From Nocardia sp. (GTDB lineage: Bacteria; Actinomycetota; Actinomycetes; Mycobacteriales; Mycobacteriaceae), in assembly GCF_025465275.1 (NCBI RefSeq), contig NZ_JAODNK010000109.1, positions 1 to 58,879 of the forward strand: a stretch of 58,879 bases of DNA. Direction: 5' to 3'. Each line of letters begins with the position of its first letter. Positions within the stretch are counted from its first letter, which is position 1. Below are positions 8,739-17,734 of the stretch, piece after piece. Under the pieces are notes generated by a model. That model was not told the origin of the DNA, did not search any database, and saw only the letters and a program-made list of their open reading frames with translations. The position numbers and the translations under genes are program-made.

Positions 8739-9152
8739 TCACTCGCGGCCGAAGAGCAGGCGGCCGACGTAGGCGGTGTCGAAGTATTCGCGGCCTTCGG
8801 CTATGCGGCCGTTGGTGATTCGAAAGGCGATGGCCACGTGGTTCGAGAACGGGGCGCCGTCGATGGTGGTGGCGTGGGTGGTCCATTCGGCCAGGGCGTG
8901 ATCGCCGTCGGCGAGGACGGTGTGCACGTCCTGGCTGACCGGCTGGGTGAGGTCGAAGCGGGCGAGCATCTGGGTGAGGAAGCCGGTGAAGATTTCGTCG
9001 CGGCCCTTCCAGGTGCGGGAGACGGGCAGGTCGCCGTGCAGGGTCCAGGTGGCGTCCTCGGTGAAGAATTCGGCGCGGCGGTCGGCGGCCTGGCCGGTGC
9101 GCAGTGCCTCGATGTAGTCGGTGATGACGGTGCGGGTCTGTTCGGTGCTCAT
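8739..9152 (-). CDS. SnoaL-like / NTF2-fold protein
   Basis: The 137-residue protein has the features of the SnoaL-like (NTF2) superfamily: an N-terminal helix (TVITDYIEALRTG), the FFTEDATWTLHGD segment, a central WKGRDEIFTGFL helix, and a final strand FRITNGRIAEGREYFD. Members are small cone-shaped isomerases, hydrolases or ligand-binding proteins, so no specific reaction can be assigned. It follows the quinone-oxidoreductase-like gene on the same strand with a 23-bp gap and is probably co-transcribed with it under the divergent HxlR regulator. Confidence 0.8.
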   Translation of the reverse strand: MSTEQTRTVITDYIEALRTGQAADRRAEFFTEDATWTLHGDLPVSRTWKGRDEIFTGFLTQMLARFDLTQPVSQDVHTVLADGDHALAEWTTHATTIDGAPFSNHVAIAFRITNGRIAEGREYFDTAYVGRLLFGRE

Positions 9153-9175
9153 GGTGAATTCCTTATCAGATCTGA

Positions 9176-10102
9176 TCAGGCGAGGGTGAGGACGGCATTG
9201 CCGCGGATGCGGCGGTGCACCAGATCGGTGAGGACGGTGACGGTTTCGGTCCAGTCGGCGGTGCGGCCGAGCTCCGGATGAATAATGCCGCCGGCGGCCA
9301 GTCGCACCAATTCGGTGAGGTCTTCGGCGTCGGTGGTATCGGCGACCCAGTGCGGAAAGTGATGCAGGGTGAAGGGTGTCGCGCCGAAGAGGTCGAAGAA
9401 GTCGAGCTGGATCGGCTGCCGGCTCGCCTGGCCGAACCAGACCACGGTGCTGCCGGGGGCCAGGTGACGCAGCGCCGCGGCGAAGGTGTCACCACCGACC
9501 GATTCCAGCACGATGTCGAATAGTCCTGTCGCGGCTTCGATATCGGTGAGCACCTCGGCGCCGTAGTCGGCCAGTCGCTGCCCGCGTTCGCGGGTGGCGG
9601 CGACCGCCGTGACGGTGGCGCCGGCGGCAATGGCGAGTTCGACCACCAGGTGACCGACTCCGCCCGACGCGCCGGTGACCAGCAACCGCTTACCGGCGAC
9701 ATCACCCGCACGGCGCAGCAGCCGCAGGGCGGTGAGCCCCGCCAGCGGGAGCGTGGCGGCGGCGGCGGCCGGAAGCTGCTGCGGCAGTGCCGCAATGGCG
9801 TCGGTGGCGACCGCGACCTGCTCGGCCCAGCCACCACCCGCCGCATGTGCGACAACACGGGCGCCGACCGCCGGGCCGGTGCCGTCCGCGGCGGCCGCGA
9901 TGATCCGGCCCGCCACATCCTGGCCGGGTACGTGACCGGGGACGACCTCGGTCCCATACACGCCGGTGAGCGCGAAGTAGTCGCCGCGATTGACCGAGAA
10001 TGCCTCGACCGCGATGACGGCTTCGCCGACGGCGGGAGCGGGGTCGGTGAGCTCGGTGAGAGTGATCAGCCGGTCGTCTGCGGTGGCGGTGAGTGCCTTC
10101 AT
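9176..10102 (-). CDS. zinc-free MDR-type NADPH:quinone oxidoreductase-like enzyme
   Basis: The 308-residue medium-chain dehydrogenase/reductase has an N-terminal GroES-like domain starting MKALTATADDRLITL and a Rossmann domain with GASGGVGHLVVELA. It lacks the structural zinc cysteines of alcohol dehydrogenases, so it fits the quinone oxidoreductase branch that reduces quinones or enones with NADPH. The start at 10102 is clear: AGGAGG lies five bases upstream, and the upstream extension of the frame runs antisense through the HxlR gene. The divergent HxlR gene starts 85 bp away and the SnoaL-like gene follows. Confidence 0.88.
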   Translation of the reverse strand: MKALTATADDRLITLTELTDPAPAVGEAVIAVEAFSVNRGDYFALTGVYGTEVVPGHVPGQDVAGRIIAAAADGTGPAVGARVVAHAAGGGWAEQVAVATDAIAALPQQLPAAAAATLPLAGLTALRLLRRAGDVAGKRLLVTGASGGVGHLVVELAIAAGATVTAVAATRERGQRLADYGAEVLTDIEAATGLFDIVLESVGGDTFAAALRHLAPGSTVVWFGQASRQPIQLDFFDLFGATPFTLHHFPHWVADTTDAEDLTELVRLAAGGIIHPELGRTADWTETVTVLTDLVHRRIRGNAVLTLA

Positions 10103-10186
10103 TTCTTCCTCCTGTGTGCTGCCACCGACACTAGGAATGCAGGTACCCATTCGGAAGAAGGCAGTAAATAGTGGTATAGGTACCTG
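10103..10186. promoter_or_regulatory. divergent control region with paired GGTACC sites
   Basis: The 84-bp gap between the oxidoreductase and the HxlR gene contains GGTACC at about 10142-10147 and again at 10180-10185, the second inside the palindrome AGGTACCT ending one base before the HxlR start codon. HxlR proteins usually repress themselves and a neighbour from such gaps. The sites are candidates only. Confidence 0.4.
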
Positions 10187-10573
10187 GTGGAAACCATCGA
10201 GGTAGAGGGCACGCCCGAGTGGGATGTCTTCAATATCAACTGCCCCACCCGCCAGGTGTTCGACCGCGTCGGTGAGCGCTGGACGGGTCTGGTGCTGCTC
10301 GCGCTGGAGCCGGGCACGCAGCGGTTCTCGGAGCTGCGCAGGCGGATTCAGGGCATCACCCAGAAGATGCTCACCCAGACGCTGCGGGCGCTGGAGCGGG
10401 ACGGTGTGGTCGAGCGCCGGGTGTTCCCGACGGTTCCGGTCACCGTCGAGTACACGCTGACCCCGCTGGGCCGTAGTCTGGCCACCGCGATTGCGGGCCT
10501 GCGGGCCTGGTCGTACGACAATATCGGCGAAATCATCGCTGCCCGTGCGGAGTACGACGGCCGGGAAAGCTGA
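10187..10573 (+). CDS. HxlR-family winged-helix regulator
   Basis: The 128-residue MarR-like winged-helix protein follows the HxlR pattern: an N-terminal NCPTRQVFDRVGERW segment, recognition helix region ELRRRIQGITQKMLTQTL, wing EYTLTPLGRSL, and a C-terminal helix. The Cys just before the first helix is conserved in the family and is the redox sensor in quinone- and aldehyde-sensing members such as YodB. The start is GTG at 10187. It stands divergent to a quinone-oxidoreductase-like gene, so it probably senses electrophiles and controls that gene; this is inference from family and context. Confidence 0.88.
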   Translation: METIEVEGTPEWDVFNINCPTRQVFDRVGERWTGLVLLALEPGTQRFSELRRRIQGITQKMLTQTLRALERDGVVERRVFPTVPVTVEYTLTPLGRSLATAIAGLRAWSYDNIGEIIAARAEYDGRES

Positions 10574-10649
10574 CCCTCGACAGGGCTGGTTCCGGACAGG
10601 GCGCGTTGCCTTGCCGGTCGATGTGGCAACAGACCGGTATGTTTTGGGC

Positions 10650-11912
10650 ATGTCGGACATCGAGGCGACACGTGCACGACTACCCGGGCGGCGGCCTGGA
10701 CTGATCGCCGCCGCTGCCTTTGCGAGTCTTGCGAGCACGGTCGTGGCCGTCGCACCGAGTCACGCGACACCGGTCGCCCCGGTCGCCGACGCCGCCTCCT
10801 TCTACACCCCGCCCGATGATCGGGTCCCCGGTCCGCACGGTTCGGTGATCCAGCTCCGCCCGCTCATCGGCGACCCCGGTCTGGCGGGTGCGCGAAACTA
10901 CCTGGTGCTGTATCGATCTGTCGATATGCAGGGCGCTCCGGTCGCGGTCTCCGGCACCGTGGCCGTCCCGGAGGGCACGCCTCCGCCCGGCGGCTGGCCG
11001 CTCATCTCGTGGGCGCACGGCACCACCGGCGTGGCCGACGGCTGCGCCCCCTCCCGTGATACCTCGGCCGACTTTCCCGCACACGACTACACCTCCCTGG
11101 TCCGGGACGTGCAGGCGCAATGGATCGCGGCCGGATACGCGGTGGCACAGACCGACTACCAGGGCCTGGGCACGCCCGGTCCGCACGGCTATCTGATCGG
11201 CGCCGCCGAACAGCGCGCCGTCACCGATATGGCCAGGGCGGCAAGGGAAATCGAGCCGGATATCGGCACGCGCTGGGTGGCCATGGGCCATTCCCAGGGT
11301 GGTCAGGCCGCGATTTTCACCGATGCCCAGGCGCAGCAGTGGGCGCCGGAACTGCAATTGCTCGGCGCCGTGGCACTGGCGCCCGCCTCGCATCAGGGTG
11401 TGGGTTTGCAGGCGTCCCAGGCGGCGACGACGGCCGGTGCGGCGAAGGCGCTGGGTCCGATCACCGGCGGCGTGACCTCGTTCCTGCCGTTGATCATTCG
11501 CGGTGCGCAGACCGTCGCGGATGTGGATCCGGGCCGATTCCTCACTCCCGCAACGGCTTCCCTGTTGTCGCTGGCCGACGTCGGCTGCATCGGCCAATTG
11601 CGGGAGCCGGGCCAGTGGGGTGATCTGAAGCCCGACGAGGTCTTCTCCCCCACCGGCGATATCAGCGCACTCACCCGCGTGCTCAATGAAAACGATCCCA
11701 GCACACTGGCTTTCGCACTGCCGCTACTGGTGCTGCAGGGCCGCGCCGATACCACCGTGCCGCCACTGGCCACCGATGCCATGGTGGTGCAGCAGCGGGC
11801 CACCGATCAGCCGGTGCAGTACCGCACCTATCCGGGCGTCGATCACCGCGGTGTGCTGGCGGCGTCCTATGCGGATGCGCTCAACTGGGTCAATGCCCGA
11901 TTCGGCAGGTGA
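10650..11912 (+). CDS. secreted LIP-type lipase / alpha-beta hydrolase
   Basis: The 420-residue protein has a Sec signal peptide (hydrophobic LIAAAAFASLASTVV, likely cleavage after SHA) and an alpha/beta-hydrolase domain of the secretory lipase (LIP) family. Catalytic residues visible are the nucleophile S215 in MGHSQGGQA, probable acid D367 in GRADTTVP, and H399 in PGVDHRGV. SWAHGTTG forms the oxyanion region. The chosen start is ATG 10650; an upstream in-frame extension runs back over the HxlR gene and would bury the signal peptide. Its last 46 bases overlap the convergent membrane-protein gene. It is likely an extracellular lipid or ester hydrolase with an unknown substrate. Confidence 0.88.
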   Translation: MSDIEATRARLPGRRPGLIAAAAFASLASTVVAVAPSHATPVAPVADAASFYTPPDDRVPGPHGSVIQLRPLIGDPGLAGARNYLVLYRSVDMQGAPVAVSGTVAVPEGTPPPGGWPLISWAHGTTGVADGCAPSRDTSADFPAHDYTSLVRDVQAQWIAAGYAVAQTDYQGLGTPGPHGYLIGAAEQRAVTDMARAAREIEPDIGTRWVAMGHSQGGQAAIFTDAQAQQWAPELQLLGAVALAPASHQGVGLQASQAATTAGAAKALGPITGGVTSFLPLIIRGAQTVADVDPGRFLTPATASLLSLADVGCIGQLREPGQWGDLKPDEVFSPTGDISALTRVLNENDPSTLAFALPLLVLQGRADTTVPPLATDAMVVQQRATDQPVQYRTYPGVDHRGVLAASYADALNWVNARFGR

Positions 11913-13249
11913 GCCGGAGCAGTCCGCACGGGCCGCATCCGGTACAGCAGTAGCACTCCCGCCGCGCAGCCCAGCGTGACAGCGAGGGCGGCCCAGCCCG
12001 GACCGGCCGAGGTCACGCTCGTCGGGTCGCGATACCAGCGCGGCGAATAGGCCACGCGTCCGAAACTACTGCCGCGCAAGGCGACGACCAGGCACGGCAC
12101 CACCAGCGCCGCCAGCGCGACCACCGTACTCGGCGCACCCTGCGCACTCGGCCCGGCAAAGCAGTACCCCATGAGCAGTCCGAGACCGACGATGCCGATT
12201 ATCGGAATCACCGAGTCGGCGCGCCCGGTGCTCTCGGTGAGCGCCGCGAATACGGAAAGCACTGCGGTACCGGCGAATCCGGCCCACGGGACGGACCAGC
12301 GCCGTCCGGCGAGGTAGCCGATCGCGACCGCGATGAACGGGATGGGCGCACTCCAGTCCGGGCGGGGAACGGCGATGATCGCACTGCCCGCATTGGTCAC
12401 CGCGACCACCAGCAGCACCACCGCGCCGTCTCGTCCCGGCAGCAGCAGCGCCGCGAGCACGGCCGCGCCCACGATGATCGATAGGGCGATCGCCGCCTGC
12501 GCGGGTGTTCCGGCATGCCGGACAAACCATTCGGTGGCGACCGAGGTTGCCACCACCAGCAGCAGTGCCGCCAGGATCGGGCCGATCGGCAGATCGGCAC
12601 TCTCGTCCTCGGCGTCCTCCGCGACCGGTTCGGCACGCTGCATGAGGACGGCCGCGCCCAGTGCCACGGTGGTCGCGAGGACGAGCCAGATCGGCGGGGT
12701 TCCGGTGGAGGCCCATTCGATGAGGGTGCGGCTCTGGCCGCCCGGGCTGGGGAGCGAGGTGAGATCGCCGATCATGATGCTGGAGAGCGCGCCGATGAGA
12801 TAGGCGGCCGTCGCGAGCGGTTTACCGAAGACCGCGACGGCGAGCGCGCCGAGCAGGATGCCGCCGAAGATCGAGTCGATGTAATTGACCGTGATGAGTG
12901 TTCCGGTCAGCGCATTGTTCAGATTCCAGAGGTGGTCCGCCACCAGCACCGCGGCGCTGCCGAAGGAGACGATCCAGGCGGTGCGGCGGCCCAGCGCCAC
13001 CGCCAGTGCGGCCGCGATCACCGCGAACATGGCGCCGGCGGCCGCGGCCCGCGGCATGTTCAGCACCAGCAAATCGAGTTCGAGGGGCCCTTCGTTCGAC
13101 CAGCCGAGGTCCAGGGGAGCCATCAGCAACAGTCCGGCGACTACCGCGCCCAGAAAGGCGGACGCGGGCTGAATTATCCGGTCGAACCGGCGGACATCAG
13201 GCATGGAGGCCACACCTATCGGATGCACCAACGCGAACTTCGCGCCCAT
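11867..13249 (-). CDS. multi-pass membrane protein, function unknown
   Basis: The 460-residue protein has about 10-12 hydrophobic segments, for example FLGAVVAGLLLMAPL and AAAAGAMFAVIAAALAVAL, a charged acidic loop (AEPVAEDAEDESADL) near the middle, and a basic C-terminal tail. I do not recognise a family. The start may be ATG 13249 or the internal ATG at 13204 (before PDVRRFDR), which lies closer to the first membrane segment. It converges on the lipase gene with a 46-bp overlap of coding ends, so the two cannot share a simple intergenic terminator. Confidence 0.7.
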   Translation of the reverse strand: MGAKFALVHPIGVASMPDVRRFDRIIQPASAFLGAVVAGLLLMAPLDLGWSNEGPLELDLLVLNMPRAAAAGAMFAVIAAALAVALGRRTAWIVSFGSAAVLVADHLWNLNNALTGTLITVNYIDSIFGGILLGALAVAVFGKPLATAAYLIGALSSIMIGDLTSLPSPGGQSRTLIEWASTGTPPIWLVLATTVALGAAVLMQRAEPVAEDAEDESADLPIGPILAALLLVVATSVATEWFVRHAGTPAQAAIALSIIVGAAVLAALLLPGRDGAVVLLVVAVTNAGSAIIAVPRPDWSAPIPFIAVAIGYLAGRRWSVPWAGFAGTAVLSVFAALTESTGRADSVIPIIGIVGLGLLMGYCFAGPSAQGAPSTVVALAALVVPCLVVALRGSSFGRVAYSPRWYRDPTSVTSAGPGWAALAVTLGCAAGVLLLYRMRPVRTAPAHLPNRALTQLSASA

Positions 13250-13478
13250 CTCGTCTCACCCTTTCACCGGTGATGCGACGCTCAACGCGTTACAGCAGTA
13301 CGAGCAGCTAACTCGTTCCGAGGTTAACAGCAAGTAGGCATACCGGTCAGGGCCAGTGATTTACGCCACCCCACTCGACCAGCGGTTTCAGCCGGGCGAG
13401 GTAGGCGGTGCGGGCGGAATTCGGACAGATCGGGCGCAGTGAAACCGCGTATCAGGCAGCGGTCCGGGCTTCGGACAA

Positions 13479-13526
13479 CGAGGCCAGGTGTCAACGAGGC
13501 CGGGTGTCAACGAGGCCGGGTGTCAA
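13479..13526. repeat. three tandem 16-bp repeats
   Basis: The unit CGAGGCCGGGTGTCAA occurs three times head to tail (13479-13494 with one A for G, 13495-13510, 13511-13526). It lies in the ~296-bp stretch between the membrane-protein gene (13250) and the small secreted protein gene (13546). I see no gene in that stretch. Confidence 0.85.
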
Positions 13527-13545
13527 GCGGCAGTGGAACCGTTCC

Positions 13546-13902
13546 TCAGGCGCAGCGGAACCGGAAGGTGGCGAGCGGGGCGGGGCCGGGAACCGTGTCC
13601 ACCTGCTGGGCGGCGTCACCGTCGAGCGCGCAACCGGTGGGGGTGGCGACCTGGATCCGGTAGCAGCCACTCGGAACGGCCGAGGTGACGGTGCCGTCAT
13701 TGCCGGTGGTGACGGACGGCAGGGCCGTGCCGCCCGCGCAGGGCGCAATATCGGTCTTGACCCCCGCGAGCGCGAACTGTTCCGGACCGTAGACGGCCTG
13801 CACCTTCACCGCGGAGTCACCGGCCGGCGGCTGCGCGGCCGCGAGCGGGGATACGGCGAGGGCTGCGCCTACAACGGACGTGACGAACAGCAAGCGACGC
13901 AC
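13546..13902 (-). CDS. small secreted protein, function unknown
   Basis: This 118-residue protein starts at GTG 13902, chosen because GAAGGAG lies five bases upstream. It has a signal peptide (RRLLFVTSVVGAALAVSP, likely cleavage after LAAAQ or nearby). The mature ~90 residues have four cysteines (PCAGG, SGCYR, TGCAL and the final FRCA), which probably form two disulfides outside the cell. The pattern VPSGCYRIQVATPTG suggests a beta-rich fold. I do not recognise the family. Confidence 0.7.
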   Translation of the reverse strand: MRRLLFVTSVVGAALAVSPLAAAQPPAGDSAVKVQAVYGPEQFALAGVKTDIAPCAGGTALPSVTTGNDGTVTSAVPSGCYRIQVATPTGCALDGDAAQQVDTVPGPAPLATFRFRCA

Positions 13903-13993
13903 GGGACTCCTTCGGGTCGAGCTGAGGCGAATTCGCCTCCGGGCCAATATAGGTGCTCGCACCCGGTATCGGAGTCAGCACACTCGGGCGCTG

Positions 13994-15133
13994 TCACATT
14001 GTTGCCACCCGAGCGGTCGTCACGCGGCGGACAGCACATCCCGCGCGGGTGGTGCCACTGTTCAGCTCGGCGACCGCCGCACACTGCGCGGCGGTGAATG
14101 CCACTGCCGCGCCGAGCACTTCGAGATCCACCCGGTCGCCGACGGTCGGTGCTGCGACGCTGACTCGGCGTACCTGGATGGGTTCGGCGCGGCCGTCCAG
14201 GCCCAGGGTCAGCATGACGTCCGCGCCGCGGAATTCGACGCCGTGCACGGTCGCGCAGCCGGGGTCACCCTGCGAGACCACCTGGGCGACAAGCTGTTCC
14301 GGTCGCATCATGACCGTCGCCGCGCCCGCGGGGGCATCGGCCTGCACCGGGATGCGGCCCAGTGCGGTCTCGGCGAACGCGCCGCGCAGGGTGGCGTCGA
14401 GCAGCACGGTATCGCCGAGGAATCCGGCGGTGAAGAGATCGGCGGGCGCGGCGTACACCTGTTCGGGCGTGCCGACCTGGGTGAAGCGACCGGTGCACAT
14501 GACGGCCACCTGATCGGCGAAGGACAGCGCCTCCTCCTGATCGTGGGTCACCAGAATGCTGGTCATACCCGCGCCGCGCAGGGCGTCGGCGACGGCTTGG
14601 CGGGTGGCGGCGCGCAATCCGGTATCGAGGGCGCTGAACGGCTCGTCCAGCAGCATGAGATCGGGTTTGCGGGCCATGGCGCGGGCCAGTGCGACGCGTT
14701 GCTGCTGACCGCCGGAGAGCTGGTGCGGGCGGCGGGCGGCGTAGGAGGGGTCCAGCGAGACCATCTCGAGCAGTTCACGCACCTGCTCCTTATGGCGGCG
14801 GCGGTCGGCCATCCCGCCATTGAGGCCGTACGCGATGTTCTGCCCGACGGTGAGATGCGGGAACAGCGCGCCGTCCTGCGCCACATAACCGATCTTGCGG
14901 CGGTGCGCCGGAAGCGAGAAACCCTCTCGCGTGACAACTTCCGATCCGACGGTGACCGATCCGGCATTCGGGTTCTCGAAGCCGGCGATGACCCGCAGCA
15001 GCGTGGTCTTGCCGCAACCGGAGGAGCCGACCACGGCGGTAGAGCTGCCGTCGGGCACCTCGAGGCGGATGCCGTCCAGCACCCGAGTGGGCCCGAAGGT
15101 CTTCGAAACATTGTCGACGACAAGACGACTCAT
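13994..15133 (-). CDS. ferric-iron ABC transporter ATP-binding protein
   Basis: The 379-residue ATPase belongs to the FbpC/PotA-type importer class. It has Walker A GSSGCGKTTLL (about 37-47), signature LSGGQQQRVALARA, Walker B LMLLDEPFSALD, H-loop VTHDQEEAL, and a C-terminal TOBE-like regulatory domain from about residue 250. The ATG at 15133 overlaps the permease stop by four bases (ATGA). It powers the double permease just upstream and works with the FutA/FbpA-type binding protein. Iron as substrate is inferred from the binding protein and the upstream iron box; thiamine or sulfate importers have similar ATPases. Confidence 0.9.
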   Translation of the reverse strand: MSRLVVDNVSKTFGPTRVLDGIRLEVPDGSSTAVVGSSGCGKTTLLRVIAGFENPNAGSVTVGSEVVTREGFSLPAHRRKIGYVAQDGALFPHLTVGQNIAYGLNGGMADRRRHKEQVRELLEMVSLDPSYAARRPHQLSGGQQQRVALARAMARKPDLMLLDEPFSALDTGLRAATRQAVADALRGAGMTSILVTHDQEEALSFADQVAVMCTGRFTQVGTPEQVYAAPADLFTAGFLGDTVLLDATLRGAFAETALGRIPVQADAPAGAATVMMRPEQLVAQVVSQGDPGCATVHGVEFRGADVMLTLGLDGRAEPIQVRRVSVAAPTVGDRVDLEVLGAAVAFTAAQCAAVAELNSGTTRAGCAVRRVTTARVATM

Positions 15134-16680
15134 ACTCCGGCCGCCTTCCTGGATTGAGTGAACAGCAGATACGTGACCGGTATCGAGGCGATGATCATGA
15201 TCAGCGCATAGGGTGCGGCCGCCGCGTAGTCCAGTTCGCCGGACAGCGACCAGAAGCGCATGGCCAGGGTGCGAGTGCCGTTGGGGGCCAGTAGCAGGGT
15301 GGCGGTCAGTTCGGTGGCCACCGCCACGAACACCATGGCCGCCGCCGAGGCCGCAGCGGGCGCGGTCAGCCGCAGCGTGATGCGGAAGAAGGTGGCGGGA
15401 CCGGACTTTCCGAGCGCCTGCGACATCTCCTCCAGGCCGACGGGCACCTGTGCCAGCCCGGCCCGCACGCCGACCAGGGCGCGCGGCAGGAACATGAGCG
15501 TGTAGGCGGCCAGCACGGTGGCGGCCGTCTGATAGAGCGCGGGCAGCCAGCGAATGCTCACGGTCACCAGCGCCAGCGCGATGACGATGCCGGGCAGCGA
15601 GCTGGTGATGTAGTTGGCGCCCTCGATGATTCGCGCGAACCGCGAGGTGGAGCGCACCGCGATCCAGGCCACCGGGAAGGCGCACACCGTGGTGATGACG
15701 GCGGCGACGGCAGCCAATCCGATGGTCTGCCCGAGGGATTGGCCGATATCGGCCATATCCCAGACCTTCGAACCACCGATGCGCAGCCAGCGCACGATGC
15801 ACCACAGCGGTACCCCGAGCGTGGCCGCCAGCGCGGCCGTCAGCAGCAGGAAGACCGGAATCTTGTTGACGCCCAGCCGAACCCGGGTCGCGGCCCGGGG
15901 TACACCGCTGCCGATGCGGGCGTACCGCGCATTGCCGCGCGCGGCCGCCTCACCCGCCAGCAGCACCAGGCACAGCGCCACCAGCACACCGGCCAGGGCA
16001 TTGCCCGCAGCTCCGGCGAAGCTCGACTGGTACTGCTCGAAAATGGCGGTGGTGAAGGTGTCGAACCGCACCATGGCGAAGGCACCGTACTCGGCCAGCA
16101 GATGCAGCGAGATGAGCAGTCCGCCGCCGAGAATGGCCAATCGCAACTGCGGCAGCACGATTCGCACGAAGACCGTCACCGGCCCGGAGCCCAGCGCCCG
16201 CGCGGATTCCTCCACCGCCGGATCCAGGCGGCGCAGGGTGGCAGCGGCGGGCAGGTACACCAGCGGGAAGTACGACACGGTGGCGATGAGCACGCCCGCC
16301 CACAATCCGTGCAGGGACGGGATGGCGCTCACCCACCCGTAACTGTTGACGAAGGCGGGCACAGCCAGGGGAGCTACGAAGATCGGCCCCCACCAGCCCG
16401 TGCCCGGAACATCGGTGCGCTCCACAATCCAAGCCAGCCCGATGCCGAGCGCCAGGCAGATGGGAACGGTGAGCACGACCAGATCCACGGTATTGCGCAG
16501 TAATTCGCCGACCCGGGGCCGGAAGATCAGCTGCGCGGTGTCGTGGATTCCGTTGGACAGCAAGGTGGACACGATGTAGCCCAGCGGCACGAAGGTCGCG
16601 GCGACCAGCAGCAGCGCGACGATCGTGATGAGGAGCCCGGACCGATTGGCCCGGGCGGCGACAGCGGTCCGGACGGCCAC
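15130..16680 (-). CDS. ferric-iron ABC transporter permease, two fused halves
   Basis: The 516-residue inner-membrane protein contains two BPD_transp_1 domains with about twelve membrane segments in all. Each half carries its own EAA-type ATPase-coupling loop: EESARALGSGPVTVFVRI in the first and EEMSQALGKSGPATFFRI in the second. This fused organisation is the FbpB/ThiP type. It starts just after the binding-protein gene (two-base gap) and overlaps the ATPase gene by four bases, forming a three-gene importer operon. Confidence 0.9.
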   Translation of the reverse strand: MAVRTAVAARANRSGLLITIVALLLVAATFVPLGYIVSTLLSNGIHDTAQLIFRPRVGELLRNTVDLVVLTVPICLALGIGLAWIVERTDVPGTGWWGPIFVAPLAVPAFVNSYGWVSAIPSLHGLWAGVLIATVSYFPLVYLPAAATLRRLDPAVEESARALGSGPVTVFVRIVLPQLRLAILGGGLLISLHLLAEYGAFAMVRFDTFTTAIFEQYQSSFAGAAGNALAGVLVALCLVLLAGEAAARGNARYARIGSGVPRAATRVRLGVNKIPVFLLLTAALAATLGVPLWCIVRWLRIGGSKVWDMADIGQSLGQTIGLAAVAAVITTVCAFPVAWIAVRSTSRFARIIEGANYITSSLPGIVIALALVTVSIRWLPALYQTAATVLAAYTLMFLPRALVGVRAGLAQVPVGLEEMSQALGKSGPATFFRITLRLTAPAAASAAAMVFVAVATELTATLLLAPNGTRTLAMRFWSLSGELDYAAAAPYALIMIIASIPVTYLLFTQSRKAAGV

Positions 16681-16682
16681 GA

Positions 16683-17702
16683 TTAGAGCAGGCCCGCCTC
16701 GGTCATGAGCTGCGTGACCTTCTTGGCGTCCAGCTTGCTCGGGTCGATCTTGGGCGCGTCCAGCGAAGCCAGCGGCGGCAGTGCGGGATTGGCGGCGACG
16801 TTCGCGGCGACGGGGTACTCCATGGAGTCACCGTCCCGCAGCACCTCCTGGCCCTTCTGCGAGGCGATGAAGGCCAGGAACTTCTGTGCGTTCTCCTGCT
16901 TCTTGCTCGACTTCAGCACGCCGCCACCGGAAGTGGAGACGAAGGCGCCCGGGTCCTGGTTCTTGAAGAAGAACAGCTTGGTGTTGTTGCTGTTCTCCTT
17001 GGTGAGGGCCTGATCGCGGAACCAGTAGTAGTGGTAGATCACGCCGCCGTCGAACTGGCCGGTGTTCGCGCCCTTCATGACGGCGGTGTTGTTCTGCGAG
17101 ATGATCGCATTGTCCTTCATGCCCTGGAGCCAGGCCTTGGTGACGTCCTCACCCTTCTGCGCCAGCAGGGCGGCCACGATGGCCTGGAAGTCGGCGCCGG
17201 ACGCGCCCGCGCTCCAGCGGCCCTTCCACTGCGGCTGCTGCAGGTCCAGCAGCGAGTGCGGCAGCTGATCGGCGGGCAGCTTGCCCGTGTTGTAGACGAA
17301 AACGGTTGAGCGGGCGGCAATTCCGACCCACTTACCGGTGGAGGGGCGGAACTGCTCGGGCACCAGCGCGAGGGTGCCGGAGTCGACGTCGGCGAACAGG
17401 CCGGCGTTCTCGACGAGCGCCATGGCGGGCGAGTTCTCGGTGAGGAAGACATCGGCGGGCGAGTTCTTGCCCTCGGCGATGATCTGATTGCCGAGGTCGG
17501 TGTCGCCACCCTGACGGACCGTCACCTTGATGCCGGTCTCCTTGGTGAACGCGTCCGTCCACTCCTTGGTCAGGGTCTCGTGCTGGGCGTTGTAGATGAG
17601 AATGTTGTTGTCGTCCTTGGACGAGTTCGAACATCCGGTCGCCGCGAGCACGGTGATTGCCGCGATCGCGCCGGTTACCACTTTCCATCCAACCGCTGCC
17701 AT
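16683..17702 (-). CDS. ferric-iron ABC transporter substrate-binding lipoprotein
   Basis: The 339-residue extracytoplasmic solute-binding protein has a lipoprotein signal (ITVLAATGC, lipid-modified Cys about residue 24) and the FutA/FbpA class features: IYNAQHETLTKEWTDAF at the start of the mature part and VIYHYYWFRDQ, whose tyrosines match the Fe(III)-ligand tyrosines of this family. It is the first gene of the importer operon. A strong match to the IdeR/DtxR box lies 33-51 bases upstream of its ATG, which supports iron repression. The symbol fbpA is avoided because it means antigen 85 in mycobacteria. Confidence 0.9.
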   Translation of the reverse strand: MAAVGWKVVTGAIAAITVLAATGCSNSSKDDNNILIYNAQHETLTKEWTDAFTKETGIKVTVRQGGDTDLGNQIIAEGKNSPADVFLTENSPAMALVENAGLFADVDSGTLALVPEQFRPSTGKWVGIAARSTVFVYNTGKLPADQLPHSLLDLQQPQWKGRWSAGASGADFQAIVAALLAQKGEDVTKAWLQGMKDNAIISQNNTAVMKGANTGQFDGGVIYHYYWFRDQALTKENSNNTKLFFFKNQDPGAFVSTSGGGVLKSSKKQENAQKFLAFIASQKGQEVLRDGDSMEYPVAANVAANPALPPLASLDAPKIDPSKLDAKKVTQLMTEAGLL

Positions 17703-17734
17703 GACTGTCCTTTCGACCTGCCAATCCTCATCAA

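Noticed and set aside
13408..14097. 229-codon plus-strand frame
   Set aside because: It runs through the 16-bp repeats and antisense to the secreted-protein gene, which has a signal peptide and ribosome site.
15134..15805. upstream extension of the iron ABC ATPase frame
   Set aside because: The extension is a shadow of the permease gene; the conserved ATPase start is at 15133 with an ATGA overlap.
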